This document shows, piece by piece, positions 56,032-64,000 of a DNA stretch of 64,000 nucleotides (its first letter is position 1; every line of letters begins with the position of its first letter). Made by a program: the position numbers and the translations under genes. A model generated the notes under the pieces. The model was not told where the DNA came from. It did not search any database and was given only the letters and a program-made list of their open reading frames with translations. Source of the stretch: Vagococcus hydrophili (GTDB taxonomy: Bacteria > Bacillota > Bacilli > Lactobacillales > Vagococcaceae); contig NZ_CP049887.1 in NCBI RefSeq assembly GCF_011304195.1, forward strand, positions 992,001-1,056,000. Reading direction: 5' to 3'.

Positions 56032-57651
56032 ATGATTACCGTATCAAATGTTAGTCTGCAATTTCCAGATAGAAAATTATTTGAAGATGTAGATATTAAA
56101 TTTACACCAGGAAATTGTTATGGGTTGATTGGTGCCAATGGTGCTGGAAAATCAACTTTCTTAAAAATCTTATCTGGAGAAATTGAACCATCAACAGGAA
56201 ATGTTACTTTAGGACCTGATGAGCGTTTAGCAACCTTAAAACAAAATCATTTTGATTATGAGGACCAAACCGTTTTACACACTGTTATGATGGGACACAA
56301 ACGTCTCTATGAAGTAATGCAAGAAAAAGACGCTATCTATATGAAAGCTGATTTTTCTGACGAAGACGGTATTAAAGCTGCTGAGCTTGAAGGTGAATTC
56401 GCTGATTTAAATGGTTGGGAAGCAGAACCAGAAGCAGCAAGTCTACTTCAAGGATTAAATATTCCAGAAAGCTTACATGACTTAAAAATGGCTGAATTAA
56501 CAGCTGGTCAAAAAGTGAAAGTTTTACTTGCCCAAGCATTATTTGGACAACCTGACGTGTTACTTTTAGATGAGCCTACCAATGGATTAGACCGTGATTC
56601 AATTGCTTGGTTAGAAGAATTTTTAATCAATTCAGAAAACACCATTATCACTGTTTCCCATGACCGCCATTTCTTGAATAAAGTATGTACACACATGGCT
56701 GATTTAGACTTTGGTAAAATCAAATTATTCGTTGGTAACTACGATTTTTGGTTAGAATCAAGTGAACTTGCAGCAAGACTTCAATCAGATCAAAACACTA
56801 AAAAAGAAGAAAAGGTAAAAGAATTACAAGCCTTTATCGCAAGATTTAGTGCCAACGCTTCTAAATCTAAACAAGCAACGTCTCGTAAGAAAATGCTTGA
56901 TAAGATTGAATTAGATGATATTCAACCATCATCACGTCGTTACCCATTCGTTGGTTTTAAAGCAGAACGTGAAATTGGTAATGATTTATTACAAGTTGAA
57001 AATATTTCTAAAACAATCGACGGTAAAAAAATATTAGACAACATCACATTCACTCTTAGAAAAGATGACAAAGCGGCCTTCATCGCTAAAGATGATATCA
57101 CAACAACCGTTCTTTTCAAAATTATCATGGGTGAAATGGAACCTGATTCAGGATCTGTTCGCTGGGGTGTGACAACTAGCCAAGCTTACTTGCCTAAAGA
57201 CACGTCTCATGAATTTGATACAGATCAATCAATCGTTGACTGGTTACGTCAATATGCCTCTAAAGAAGAATCTGATAATACCTTCTTAAGAAGTTTCTTA
57301 GGTCGTATGTTATTCTCTGGAGAAGATGTTTTAAAATCAGTAAATGTCCTTTCAGGGGGCGAAAAAGTGCGTTGTATGTTATCTAAATTAATGCTTTCTA
57401 AAGCAAATGTTTTAGTTTTAGATGACCCAACAAACCATTTAGATTTAGAGTCAATCACAGCCTTAAATGATGGTTTAATCGGCTTTAATGGTTCACTATT
57501 ATTCTCTTCTCATGACCACCAATTTATCCAAACAACAGCTAACCGTATCGTTGCTGTTTCAGATAAAGGTGTCGTGGATCGTGCAGAAACAACGTATGAT
57601 GAATTCTTAGATAACGAAACAGTTAAAGAACAAATGAAACAAATGTTTTAA
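56032..57651 (+). CDS. ABC-F family ATPase (YkpA/YbiT-like)
   Basis: The 539-residue cytosolic protein has two nucleotide-binding domains and no membrane part. Domain 1: Walker A IGANGAGKST near 38, signature LTAGQKVKVL, Walker B LLLDEPTNGLD. Domain 2: signature LSGGEKVRCML and Walker B LVLDDPTNHLD, but its Walker A position reads AKDDITTTVLF, not a GKST loop. YkpA/YbiT-type ABC-F proteins act on the ribosome; they are not proven resistance factors. Start at ATG 56032 with GTGAGGG upstream. A structured repeat begins three bases after its stop. Confidence 0.9.
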   Translation: MITVSNVSLQFPDRKLFEDVDIKFTPGNCYGLIGANGAGKSTFLKILSGEIEPSTGNVTLGPDERLATLKQNHFDYEDQTVLHTVMMGHKRLYEVMQEKDAIYMKADFSDEDGIKAAELEGEFADLNGWEAEPEAASLLQGLNIPESLHDLKMAELTAGQKVKVLLAQALFGQPDVLLLDEPTNGLDRDSIAWLEEFLINSENTIITVSHDRHFLNKVCTHMADLDFGKIKLFVGNYDFWLESSELAARLQSDQNTKKEEKVKELQAFIARFSANASKSKQATSRKKMLDKIELDDIQPSSRRYPFVGFKAEREIGNDLLQVENISKTIDGKKILDNITFTLRKDDKAAFIAKDDITTTVLFKIIMGEMEPDSGSVRWGVTTSQAYLPKDTSHEFDTDQSIVDWLRQYASKEESDNTFLRSFLGRMLFSGEDVLKSVNVLSGGEKVRCMLSKLMLSKANVLVLDDPTNHLDLESITALNDGLIGFNGSLLFSSHDHQFIQTTANRIVAVSDKGVVDRAETTYDEFLDNETVKEQMKQMF

Positions 57652-57654
57652 TAA

Positions 57655-57692
57655 GAGTGGTGAAAAAGGCACTTAGTTCCGATTAACTGGAG
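57655..57692 (+). repeat. Partial copy of the structured post-stop repeat
   Basis: GAGTGGTGAAAAAGGCACTTA and a short hairpin-like segment ending ACTGGAG correspond to the first third of the 124-bp unit at 28666. It begins three bases after the ABC-F stop codon, sense orientation. Confidence 0.75.
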
Positions 57693-57742
57693 TGAATACT
57701 AAACAATTCATGCTCTTTGAATATAAAAATATTTCTACAAAC

Positions 57743-57783
57743 AAAAAAGTGAGACTAATCCAAGATTAATCTCACTTTTTTTA
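57743..57783. terminator. Bidirectional terminator between ABC-F and C39 genes
   Basis: AAAAAAGTGAGACTAATC and GATTAATCTCACTTTTTT form a stem with one mismatch and a CAA loop. Confidence 0.93.
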
Positions 57784-58524
57784 TTTGTATATCGCCCAAT
57801 AACGCAAAGCTTCACTTTGAATTTCACTCTCTTTAAAGGCTCTTGTTGTATGTTTCTTTTTAACGGAGTCACTTGGATTATTCACCCAAAACGTGTTATT
57901 CTTTTCATCATATCCTGATAAGACCATGACATGACCAATTTCCGTGAAATACCCAGGTTTTACAGACACCACCACAGGATGTCCTTTCAATAAATGTTTT
58001 TTAGCCTCTGAAATTTGATCTCCTAAATCTTCAAATTCAAACTTCTTAGCTGCCGCATAGTCATTAAAAATTTGCCAAACAGTTCCTTCTTTTTGATCGT
58101 AATAACGATTACCCGACCATTTCAACACATCTAATGGTGTTTCTTCCTTTTTATCTAAGTAGGAACCGACCATTGCTAAAGCCGTAATGGCACACCCATT
58201 AATCTCAATGGTATTTTTGATTGGATCACTACCCTCTTCACCATAGAATTCGTTTTTCCAAGGCTCCACCGTTTGAAGAATCAGCGGTATTTGTAGCCTA
58301 TTTTTAAATTCTTTTTGAGAGATTTTATCATTCATTTTCTCATCATACGGTTTTCTAGCTTCTTTTTCGGCGGCTAATTTTTGTTTCTCTTCTTTTTTTC
58401 TAACAATCTCGGCTTCCCTGGCTCGTTGGTGTGAAAACACACGTGTCAAATAGACTGAAAAAAATAACGAAATAATGGCTAAAGTTGTTAACGTTAATAA
58501 TAAGATAGATTGGTTCTTTTTCAG
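57781..58524 (-). CDS. Membrane-anchored C39-like cysteine peptidase
   Basis: About 247 residues. An N-terminal transmembrane helix (NQSILLLTLTTLAIISLFFS), a charged coiled coil of Lys/Glu (about 35-70), then a peptidase C39-like domain with catalytic Cys in INGCAITALAMVGSYL, His in IGHVMVLSGYD and the Asp/Asn in WVNNPSD. Probably an extracytoplasmic protease or amidase of unknown target. Start: the only good ribosome site (AGGAGG, minus strand) is ten bases before a CTG at 58524. The TTG at 58569 lies in the -10 region (TATACT, CATAAT). A CTG start is therefore my best guess. Confidence 0.8.
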   Translation of the reverse strand: MKKNQSILLLTLTTLAIISLFFSVYLTRVFSHQRAREAEIVRKKEEKQKLAAEKEARKPYDEKMNDKISQKEFKNRLQIPLILQTVEPWKNEFYGEEGSDPIKNTIEINGCAITALAMVGSYLDKKEETPLDVLKWSGNRYYDQKEGTVWQIFNDYAAAKKFEFEDLGDQISEAKKHLLKGHPVVVSVKPGYFTEIGHVMVLSGYDEKNNTFWVNNPSDSVKKKHTTRAFKESEIQSEALRYWAIYK

Positions 58525-58576
58525 AAAAAATGCACCTCCTAATTCCCCTACTCTTATATTATGCCACAAAGTATAA

Positions 58577-58605
58577 AAAAAAATCGCTAAATAAGCGATT
58601 TTTTA
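58577..58605 (-). terminator. Terminator after degV
   Basis: AAATCGCT (58581-58588) and AGCGATTT (58594-58601), followed on the minus strand by a T-run; it overlaps the degV stop codon. Confidence 0.88.
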
Positions 58606-59475
58606 TTTTTCAATTCCAAAAGAGAAAATAGCAATAGCCCCATACCCTGTATGGCTAGCAATGGTTGGTCCCATTGGCAATAATTCCACAGCTTTCACCG
58701 GAATCGTTTCTTCAATTAATTGTTTTGTATATTCTGCTGCTTCTAAATCTCCTGCGTAAGCAATCAAGATCGTTTGCTCTTCACTATTCAAAATAGTTCG
58801 TTTTGTCTCTGAAACAATTTTGTCTAAAGATTTTTTACGTCCACGGGTTTTACCCACATTGACTAGTTTGCCTGTTTCATCAATATTAATAATTGGTTTA
58901 ATTTTAACCAAACTACCGATAGCCGCTGATGTTTTAGAAATTCTTCCGCCACGTTCTAAATGATTTAAATCATTAACCGTCACCCAAGCATGCACTCGGT
59001 TGATATTTTCATCTAACCAAGCTAAGACTTCTTCTAAGCTCTTACCTTCATTTCTTTGCTTGATCACTTCTTTGATTAAGATACCTTCTGCAAGGGACGC
59101 TGCTTTTGAATCCACAACTGTCACAGAAACAGAGTCATTGTCCTCTTCAAGAAGTCGCAAAGCTGAATGAGCATTTCTTTGTGAGCCGCTTAATTCAGAA
59201 GAAAAAGCAACATATAATAAAGGTTTCTCGGCGTTTATGTATTGGCTAAAAACATCTGAGTACGTCCCAATATTAATTTGTGAAGTACTTGGCATTGCTT
59301 CAGCCTTTAACTGTTCCATGAACCAATTGTAATCAAATTTTTTCCCTAAGTCGTCGATATACTCCTTATGAGTTAAATTAATAATCATACTAACTAGTTG
59401 AACATTATTCTGTTCTAAATAGTCAAAAGGTAAGTCACAACACGAATCGACCAATAAATCAAATTTTTCTGTCAT
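58603..59475 (-). CDS. DegV-family fatty-acid-binding protein
   Basis: The 290-residue cytoplasmic protein has the DegV fold: [19 protein letters not shown] near the N-terminus, [16 protein letters not shown] (lipid-head contacting Thr/Ser), [15 protein letters not shown], and C-terminal [16 protein letters not shown]. DegV/FakB proteins carry fatty acids to the kinase FakA. I start at ATG 59475 ([13 protein letters not shown]) with GAGGAGG eight bases upstream; the frame extends to 59496. Monocistronic. Its substrate fatty acid cannot be told. Confidence 0.9.
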   Translation of the reverse strand: MTEKFDLLVDSCCDLPFDYLEQNNVQLVSMIINLTHKEYIDDLGKKFDYNWFMEQLKAEAMPSTSQINIGTYSDVFSQYINAEKPLLYVAFSSELSGSQRNAHSALRLLEEDNDSVSVTVVDSKAASLAEGILIKEVIKQRNEGKSLEEVLAWLDENINRVHAWVTVNDLNHLERGGRISKTSAAIGSLVKIKPIINIDETGKLVNVGKTRGRKKSLDKIVSETKRTILNSEEQTILIAYAGDLEAAEYTKQLIEETIPVKAVELLPMGPTIASHTGYGAIAIFSFGIEK

Positions 59476-59508
59476 TTTACAACCTCCTCTACACATCTTA
59501 CTACCTTT

Positions 59509-59550
59509 TAGTAAAAAAAAGAAGAAGTTTTTTAACTCCTCCTTTTTTAT
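59509..59550 (-). terminator. Terminator after purA
   Basis: On the minus strand GGAGGAGTT and ACTTCTTC pair (with G-U pairs) around an AAAAA loop and run into T8. Confidence 0.7.
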
Positions 59551-59556
59551 GTTTAT

Positions 59557-60849
59557 TTAAATTTGTGCCCAAACACTTTCTAAAACGTTTGTTTGAGTTC
59601 TATCTGGACCAACTGAAAATGTTGAAATTCTAACACCCACTAATTCAGAAACGCGGTGAACGTAGTTTCTAGCATTTTCTGGTAATTCAGCTAATGTTTT
59701 ACATCCAGTAATATCCTCTGACCAACCTGGTAACTCTTCGTAGACTGGTGTACAACGAGATAATTCTTTCAAGCTTGCTGGGTAGTGGTAAATTTCTTCT
59801 CCATCTAATTCGTAAGCTGTACAGATTTTAACTGTTGGTAAGCCAGTTAACACATCGATTGAGTTTAAAGATAAGTTAGTAATACCTGATACACGTTTAG
59901 AGTGGCGCATTACTACTGTATCAAACCAACCCACACGACGTGGACGACCTGTTGTTGTTCCGTATTCACGGCCTACTTCACGAATTTGTTGACCAGTTTC
60001 GTCGAATAATTCAGTTGGGAATGGACCGTCTCCCACGCGTGATGTGTAAGCTTTACAAACTCCTACGACACGGTTAATTTTTGATGGTCCCACACCACTA
60101 CCGATTGTCACCCCACCGGCAACTGGGTTAGATGAAGTAACAAATGGATATGTTCCTTGATCGATATCAAGCATAACCCCTTGTGCGCCTTCAAATAACA
60201 CACGACGACCTTCGTCTAACGCATCATTCAAGATAACTGAAGTGTCTGTGACATATTTTTTGATTTCTTGACCATATTGGTAGTACTCTTCAAAAATATC
60301 ATCAAACGCTAAAGCTTCTGAGTCAAACATTTTAACAAATTGACGGTTCTTTTCTTCTAAATTAATTTTTAAGCGTTCTGCAAAAATTTCTTTATCTAAT
60401 AAGTCAGCAATACGGATACCCACACGAGCTGCTTTATCCATGTAAGCTGGTCCGATTCCTTTAATCGTTGTTCCAATCTTGTTTTCACCTTTAGCATCTT
60501 CTTGTAATTGATCCAATTTGATGTGGTAAGGTAAAATCACGTGAGCACGATCAGAAATTCTTAAGTTATCTGTATTGATGTTGTGATCTGCTAAATATTT
60601 CAATTCTTTTGTAATTGATTTAGGGTTGATAACAACACCGTTTCCAATCACACTAATTTTTTCTTTGTAAAAAATACCTGATGGAATTAAATGCAGTTTA
60701 TATGTCGTTCCATCAAATTGAATAGTATGACCTGCGTTGTCTCCACCTTGATAACGTGCAATGACTTCAGCATTTTCACTTAAAAAGTCGGTAATCTTTC
60801 CTTTTCCTTCGTCGCCCCACTGAGTTCCTACTACTACAACTGATGACAT
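59557..60849 (-). CDS. purA: Adenylosuccinate synthetase
   Basis: The 430-residue enzyme joins IMP and aspartate with GTP in AMP synthesis. Motifs: [14 protein letters not shown] (P-loop-like, catalytic Asp) at the N-terminus, GGDNAGHTI (catalytic His), [19 protein letters not shown], and [14 protein letters not shown]. Length is typical. It follows dnaB in the order known from B. subtilis and E. faecalis near the origin, with its own 119-base upstream gap. Confidence 0.98.
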   Translation of the reverse strand: MSSVVVVGTQWGDEGKGKITDFLSENAEVIARYQGGDNAGHTIQFDGTTYKLHLIPSGIFYKEKISVIGNGVVINPKSITKELKYLADHNINTDNLRISDRAHVILPYHIKLDQLQEDAKGENKIGTTIKGIGPAYMDKAARVGIRIADLLDKEIFAERLKINLEEKNRQFVKMFDSEALAFDDIFEEYYQYGQEIKKYVTDTSVILNDALDEGRRVLFEGAQGVMLDIDQGTYPFVTSSNPVAGGVTIGSGVGPSKINRVVGVCKAYTSRVGDGPFPTELFDETGQQIREVGREYGTTTGRPRRVGWFDTVVMRHSKRVSGITNLSLNSIDVLTGLPTVKICTAYELDGEEIYHYPASLKELSRCTPVYEELPGWSEDITGCKTLAELPENARNYVHRVSELVGVRISTFSVGPDRTQTNVLESVWAQI

Positions 60850-60968
60850 TTAAACACTCCATTCTTATTTTCAATAATACTTAACTATTCTAGCAAAATC
60901 GAACTTGTTTTACAATAAAATCGAACATTATTTTTATTAAATTTATATAAATAATTAAAAGACGAACA

Positions 60969-62330
60969 TTAAAACTCTTCACGAGGTGAAAGGGACGAGA
61001 ATTTATTGTACTCTTTAATAAAGAGTAGCTCTACCGTTCCCCTAGCACCACTACGGTTTTTTTCGATAATCACTTCAATCACATTGTTTGTTTCAGGTGG
61101 TTCCTCGTCTTCCCCTTCTTCACTTCGGTAATAATCATCCCGGTAAAGAAAGGCTACGATATCCGCATCTTGCTCGATTGATCCCGATTCACGAATATCA
61201 CTTAATACTGGACGTTTGTCCTGACGTTGTTCTACCCCACGTGATAACTGAGATAAGGCGATTACAGGACAATGTAATTCTTTAGCTAATTTTTTCAACT
61301 GTCTCGAAATTTCCGAAACTTCTTGTTGTCTGTTCTCGCGACCCGTTCCCTCAATTAACTGTAAGTAGTCAATGAGGATTAAACCTAAATCTCCTTGTTC
61401 TTGTGCTAACTTACGGCACTTAGCACGAATCTCAGATATCTTAATACCAGGTGTATCATCAATAAAAATGTTAGCCTTTGAAAGACTACCCATAGCAACG
61501 ATGATATTATCCCATTCTTCATCTGATAACTGACCTGTTTTTAAATGGCCCGCTTCAACTAATCCTTCCGAACATAACATCCGGTTAACTAATGACTCGG
61601 CACTCATTTCTAAACTAAAGATAGCTACTGATTCATCTGTTTTGGTTCCCACATTTTGGGCAATATTCAAGGCAAAAGCTGTCTTCCCTACGGCTGGTCG
61701 AGCAGCTAAAATAATTAACTCTTCCGCTTGAAGTCCTGCTGTCATTTTATCTAAGGCATGATAGCCCGTTGGTAGTCCAGTGATAGCTTCTCCTTGTTGG
61801 GAACGTTTTTCGATTTGGTTAATCGAGTCTCCCAACACATCCGCAATCGCTAAAAAGCCACTTCGATTTCTTTTTTCTGACACTTCAAGAATTTTTCTTT
61901 CCGCATCATCTAAAATACTTTCAACATCTTCATCTTGTTCAAATCCGCTTGTCACAATATCAGTTGCCGTTTGAATTAAACTTCTAAGCAGTGATTTTTG
62001 TTCTACGATTTGAGCATAGTATCCCACATTAGCAGCTGTTGGTACACTCAAAGTTAGCTCTGATAAGTAACTAATACCACCAATATCTTCAATCATCTTT
62101 TTCTGTTCAAGTTGCTCTTTAACAGTAATCGCATCAATTGCTTCGTTACGATTGTTTAAATCAACCATAATCTGAAAGATGGTTTGATGTCCACGACGAT
62201 AAAAGTCTTTGGCTTCAATGTACTCCATTGCTTCCACTATTGATTCTGCATCTAAAAAGACTGAACCTAAAACAGCTTGTTCTGCTTCAACACTTTGTGG
62301 TGGTATTCTATCTTGTTGGATAAGTTCCAT
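60969..62330 (-). CDS. dnaB: Replicative DNA helicase
   Basis: The 453-residue hexameric helicase (DnaC in B. subtilis naming) unwinds DNA at the fork. N-terminal domain IPPQSVEAEQAVLGSVFLD, Walker A AARPAVGKTAFALNIA near 207, Walker B LILIDYLQLIEG near 311, and arginine-finger region NRSGARGTVEL. It follows rplI by 26 bases and is cotranscribed with it. Confidence 0.98.
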   Translation of the reverse strand: MELIQQDRIPPQSVEAEQAVLGSVFLDAESIVEAMEYIEAKDFYRRGHQTIFQIMVDLNNRNEAIDAITVKEQLEQKKMIEDIGGISYLSELTLSVPTAANVGYYAQIVEQKSLLRSLIQTATDIVTSGFEQDEDVESILDDAERKILEVSEKRNRSGFLAIADVLGDSINQIEKRSQQGEAITGLPTGYHALDKMTAGLQAEELIILAARPAVGKTAFALNIAQNVGTKTDESVAIFSLEMSAESLVNRMLCSEGLVEAGHLKTGQLSDEEWDNIIVAMGSLSKANIFIDDTPGIKISEIRAKCRKLAQEQGDLGLILIDYLQLIEGTGRENRQQEVSEISRQLKKLAKELHCPVIALSQLSRGVEQRQDKRPVLSDIRESGSIEQDADIVAFLYRDDYYRSEEGEDEEPPETNNVIEVIIEKNRSGARGTVELLFIKEYNKFSSLSPREEF

Positions 62331-62356
62331 GTTTGTTTTTCCCCTACCCTTATCTT

Positions 62357-62809
62357 TTATTCAGTAATGACATGAACACGTAACTTAGCAGTCACTTCTT
62401 TGTGTAATTTAGTTGGTACATTAGTATAACCTAGTGCCTTAATTGGTTGTTTTAAATCCATTTTACGTTTATCTACTTTGATTTTGTGTTGTTTTTCTAA
62501 GGCTTCGGCGATTTGTTTTGAAGGAATTGAACCAAATAAACGGTTATCTTCTCCAGCTTTAGATTTAATAATCACTTCAAAATCTTCAGCCTCAATAACA
62601 TCTCTTAATTTTTTAGCATCTTCTAAAATTTCTGCATCTTCTTTATCTTTAGCATTATTTTTACCTTTTAATTCACTTAATGATTGTGCTGTTGCTTCTA
62701 CAGCTAATCCTTTTTTTAATAAAAAGTTTTGTGCGTAACCTACAGCTACCTCTTTAACTTCACCTTTTTTGCCTTTACCTTTAACATCTTGTAAAAATAT
62801 AACTTTCAT
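62357..62809 (-). CDS. rplI: 50S ribosomal protein L9
   Basis: The 150-residue protein has the L9 signature ([31 protein letters not shown]), a long helix, and C-terminal domain with [20 protein letters not shown]. In B. subtilis and E. faecalis a gdpP (yybT) gene precedes rplI; here a terminator, a parS site and rpsR precede it, with no gdpP. Confidence 0.98.
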   Translation of the reverse strand: MKVIFLQDVKGKGKKGEVKEVAVGYAQNFLLKKGLAVEATAQSLSELKGKNNAKDKEDAEILEDAKKLRDVIEAEDFEVIIKSKAGEDNRLFGSIPSKQIAEALEKQHKIKVDKRKMDLKQPIKALGYTNVPTKLHKEVTAKLRVHVITE

Positions 62810-62904
62810 ATAAGAAACACTCCTTATCTACTTTAAAATTTAAGTCTGTACCCTTTCATTTTACCATAAGATTAATGTTTCATAAAACAAATATATCATT
62901 TCAC

Positions 62905-62920
62905 TGTTTCACGTGAAACA
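62905..62920. promoter_or_regulatory. parS site (ParB/Spo0J binding)
   Basis: TGTTTCACGTGAAACA is a perfect match to the 16-bp parS consensus TGTTNCACGTGAAACA. It lies between the rpsR terminator and rplI. It is the loading site for the ParB clamp in origin segregation. Confidence 0.95.
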
Positions 62921-62952
62921 AAAAAAGACATTCATTTAGAATGAATGTCTCC
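62921..62952 (-). terminator. Terminator after rpsR
   Basis: GACATTCATT and AATGAATGTC with a 3-base loop (62927-62949); on the minus strand followed by T7. It directly abuts the parS site. Confidence 0.92.
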
Positions 62953-62958
62953 TAAAAA

Positions 62959-63201
62959 TTATTGTTCTTCACCAACGAATGGTAATAGACCCATAATTCT
63001 TGCGCGTTTGATTGCGATTGTTAATCTTCTTTGATGTTTAGCACAAGTACCAGTCACACGACGTGGTAAAATTTTACCTCTTTCAGAGATAAATCTTGAT
63101 AATAATTCAACATCTTTATAATCGATATTATCGATATGGTTAGCTGTAAAGTAACATACTTTACGACGTTTTTTTCCGCCTCTTCTTTGTTGAGCTGCCA
63201 T
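62959..63201 (-). CDS. rpsR: 30S ribosomal protein S18
   Basis: The 80-residue protein reads [61 protein letters not shown], the S18 signature (sequence partly shown). It closes the rpsF-ssb-rpsR operon, 23 bases after ssb. Confidence 0.98.
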   Translation of the reverse strand: MAAQQRRGGKKRRKVCYFTANHIDNIDYKDVELLSRFISERGKILPRRVTGTCAKHQRRLTIAIKRARIMGLLPFVGEEQ

Positions 63202-63224
63202 TTTATGCCCCTCCTATTCTATTT

Positions 63225-63749
63225 TTAGAATGGTAAATCGTCATCCGAGATATCAATTTGTGATGAGCTTCCAAAAGGATCACTATCACGATCGAAATTC
63301 GGCATTTCGTTTTTACTTGAAGATTGGCCAAATGATTGACTATTTTGATTTTGAGAAAAATTATTAAAATTATTTCCTGCATCTTGATTCCCAAAGCCAC
63401 CAGGTTGCTGTTGTCTTTGTTCTGATGCGTTACGTGATTCTAATAATTGGAAATTATCACATACTACTTCGGTAACATATACTTTTTGACCTTGTTGATT
63501 TTCGTAATTACGTGTTTGAATACGTCCAACCACACCTAGTAAAGTACCTTTTTTAGCGTAATTTGCTAGTGTTTCAGCTGGTTTTCTCCAAATAACACAA
63601 TTAACAAAATCAGCTTCTCTTTCGCCACTTTGATTAGTAAAGTTACGATTGACAGCCAAGTTAAAAGTTGCTACTGCTGATCCGTTTGAGGTAAATCTCA
63701 ATTCTGGGTCACGAGTAAGTCTTCCTACTAGTACAACGTTGTTAATCAT
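63225..63749 (-). CDS. ssb: Single-stranded DNA-binding protein
   Basis: The 174-residue protein has an OB fold ([38 protein letters not shown]), a Gln/Asn-rich linker and the acidic tip DDDLPF that docks partner proteins. It lies between rpsF and rpsR as in other Firmicutes, 46 bases after rpsF with a parS site in the gap. Confidence 0.98.
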   Translation of the reverse strand: MINNVVLVGRLTRDPELRFTSNGSAVATFNLAVNRNFTNQSGEREADFVNCVIWRKPAETLANYAKKGTLLGVVGRIQTRNYENQQGQKVYVTEVVCDNFQLLESRNASEQRQQQPGGFGNQDAGNNFNNFSQNQNSQSFGQSSSKNEMPNFDRDSDPFGSSSQIDISDDDLPF

Positions 63750-63774
63750 TTGTCGATCTCCTCTCGTTCTTTAA

Positions 63775-63790
63775 TGTTTCACGTGAAACA
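63775..63790. promoter_or_regulatory. parS site (ParB/Spo0J binding)
   Basis: A second perfect copy, TGTTTCACGTGAAACA, five bases after the rpsF stop and inside the rpsF-ssb operon. Two parS in under 1 kb indicate origin proximity. Confidence 0.95.
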
Positions 63791-63795
63791 ATTGA

Positions 63796-64000
63796 TTAGT
63801 TTTCTTCTTTAACGATCATGTGACGTAAAATGTCAGCATTGATTTTAGCTAAACGATCAAACTCGCTGATTGCAGCTGCGTCTGTAGCTGAAGAAACTTT
63901 AACGATATGGTAGATTCCTTCATGGAAATCTTGGATGTCGTATGCTAAGCGGCGTTTGCCCCATAACTTAGATTCCAATACCTCTGCACCGTTATCTTTC
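63796..64000 (-). CDS. rpsF: 30S ribosomal protein S6, C-terminal part
   Basis: Only the last 68 codons are in the window; the start lies beyond the right edge. The visible [20 protein letters not shown] and GIYHIVKVS are the S6 signature. It binds S18, encoded two genes downstream. First gene of the rpsF-ssb-rpsR operon. Confidence 0.97.
   Translation of the reverse strand, partial: KDNGAEVLESKLWGKRRLAYDIQDFHEGIYHIVKVSSATDAAAISEFDRLAKINADILRHMIVKEEN

Noticed and set aside
1-64000. CRISPR array, tRNA or rRNA genes, prophage
   Set aside because: No regularly spaced short repeats with spacers, no tRNA cloverleaf and no phage structural or integrase gene were seen by eye; a tRNAscan or CRISPR finder would settle it.

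Overview
The window is low-GC Firmicutes DNA. Gene content and order point to the Enterococcaceae, most likely a Vagococcus-like organism. The evidence is an S(MK)-box SAM riboswitch on metK (typical of Lactobacillales), a leucine T-box on leuS, an AtlA-like LysM autolysin, an LPXTG adhesin and a flavin-based extracellular electron transfer locus. The genus is an inference. The right end carries rpsF-ssb-rpsR / rplI-dnaB-purA with two perfect parS sites, so this end probably lies close to the chromosomal origin.

Layout. 1-6.1 kb: end of a MurJ/SpoVB-like flippase gene, leuS with its T-box, and a secreted glucosaminidase with seven LysM repeats. 6.4-10.4 kb: a frameshifted HAAS/DUF1700 gene with a DUF4097 gene, a PAP2 phosphatase, and the ytqA-ytqB tRNA-modification pair. 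10.4-15 kb: a possible plasmid remnant (serine-recombinase-like protein without its catalytic serine plus a Rep_3-like initiator), then a VanS/VanR-like two-component system with a D,D-carboxypeptidase. 15-17.9 kb: a GNAT acetyltransferase gene split by a complete IS66-family element with a perfect 8-bp target duplication. 17.9-24.7 kb: a giant Cna_B-repeat LPXTG adhesin divergent from an Mga-like regulator. 24.8-32.6 kb: MFS exporter, metK, small membrane proteins, two MerR-family regulators with 19-bp-spacer promoters, and a broken XRE regulator.

32.7-43.6 kb is a nucleoside uptake and salvage block on the minus strand: cdd, BMP-family lipoprotein, ABC ATPase and two permeases import nucleosides; deoB, punA and deoD degrade them. 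Upstream lie pdp and a LacI-family regulator with paired operators and a cre-like site between them. 43.8-45 kb holds a frameshifted MazG-like gene, signal peptidase I and a zinc-ribbon protein. 45.1-48.1 kb encodes a methylthioribose/5-deoxyribose module (mtnK, mtnA, class II aldolase) of the DHAP-shunt type. 48.1-55.2 kb is an extracellular electron transfer locus (dmkA, fmnB/apbE, pplA | ndh2, eetB, dmkB) with no eetA between ndh2 and eetB. 55-64 kb: ABC-F protein, C39 peptidase, DegV, purA, dnaB, rplI, rpsR, ssb, rpsF.

The most unusual items are a dispersed ~121-124 bp structured repeat found three times directly after stop codons in sense orientation, the EET locus without eetA, the catalytically dead recombinase/Rep pair, and three genes broken by a single-nucleotide change (two of them indels in short homopolymers).
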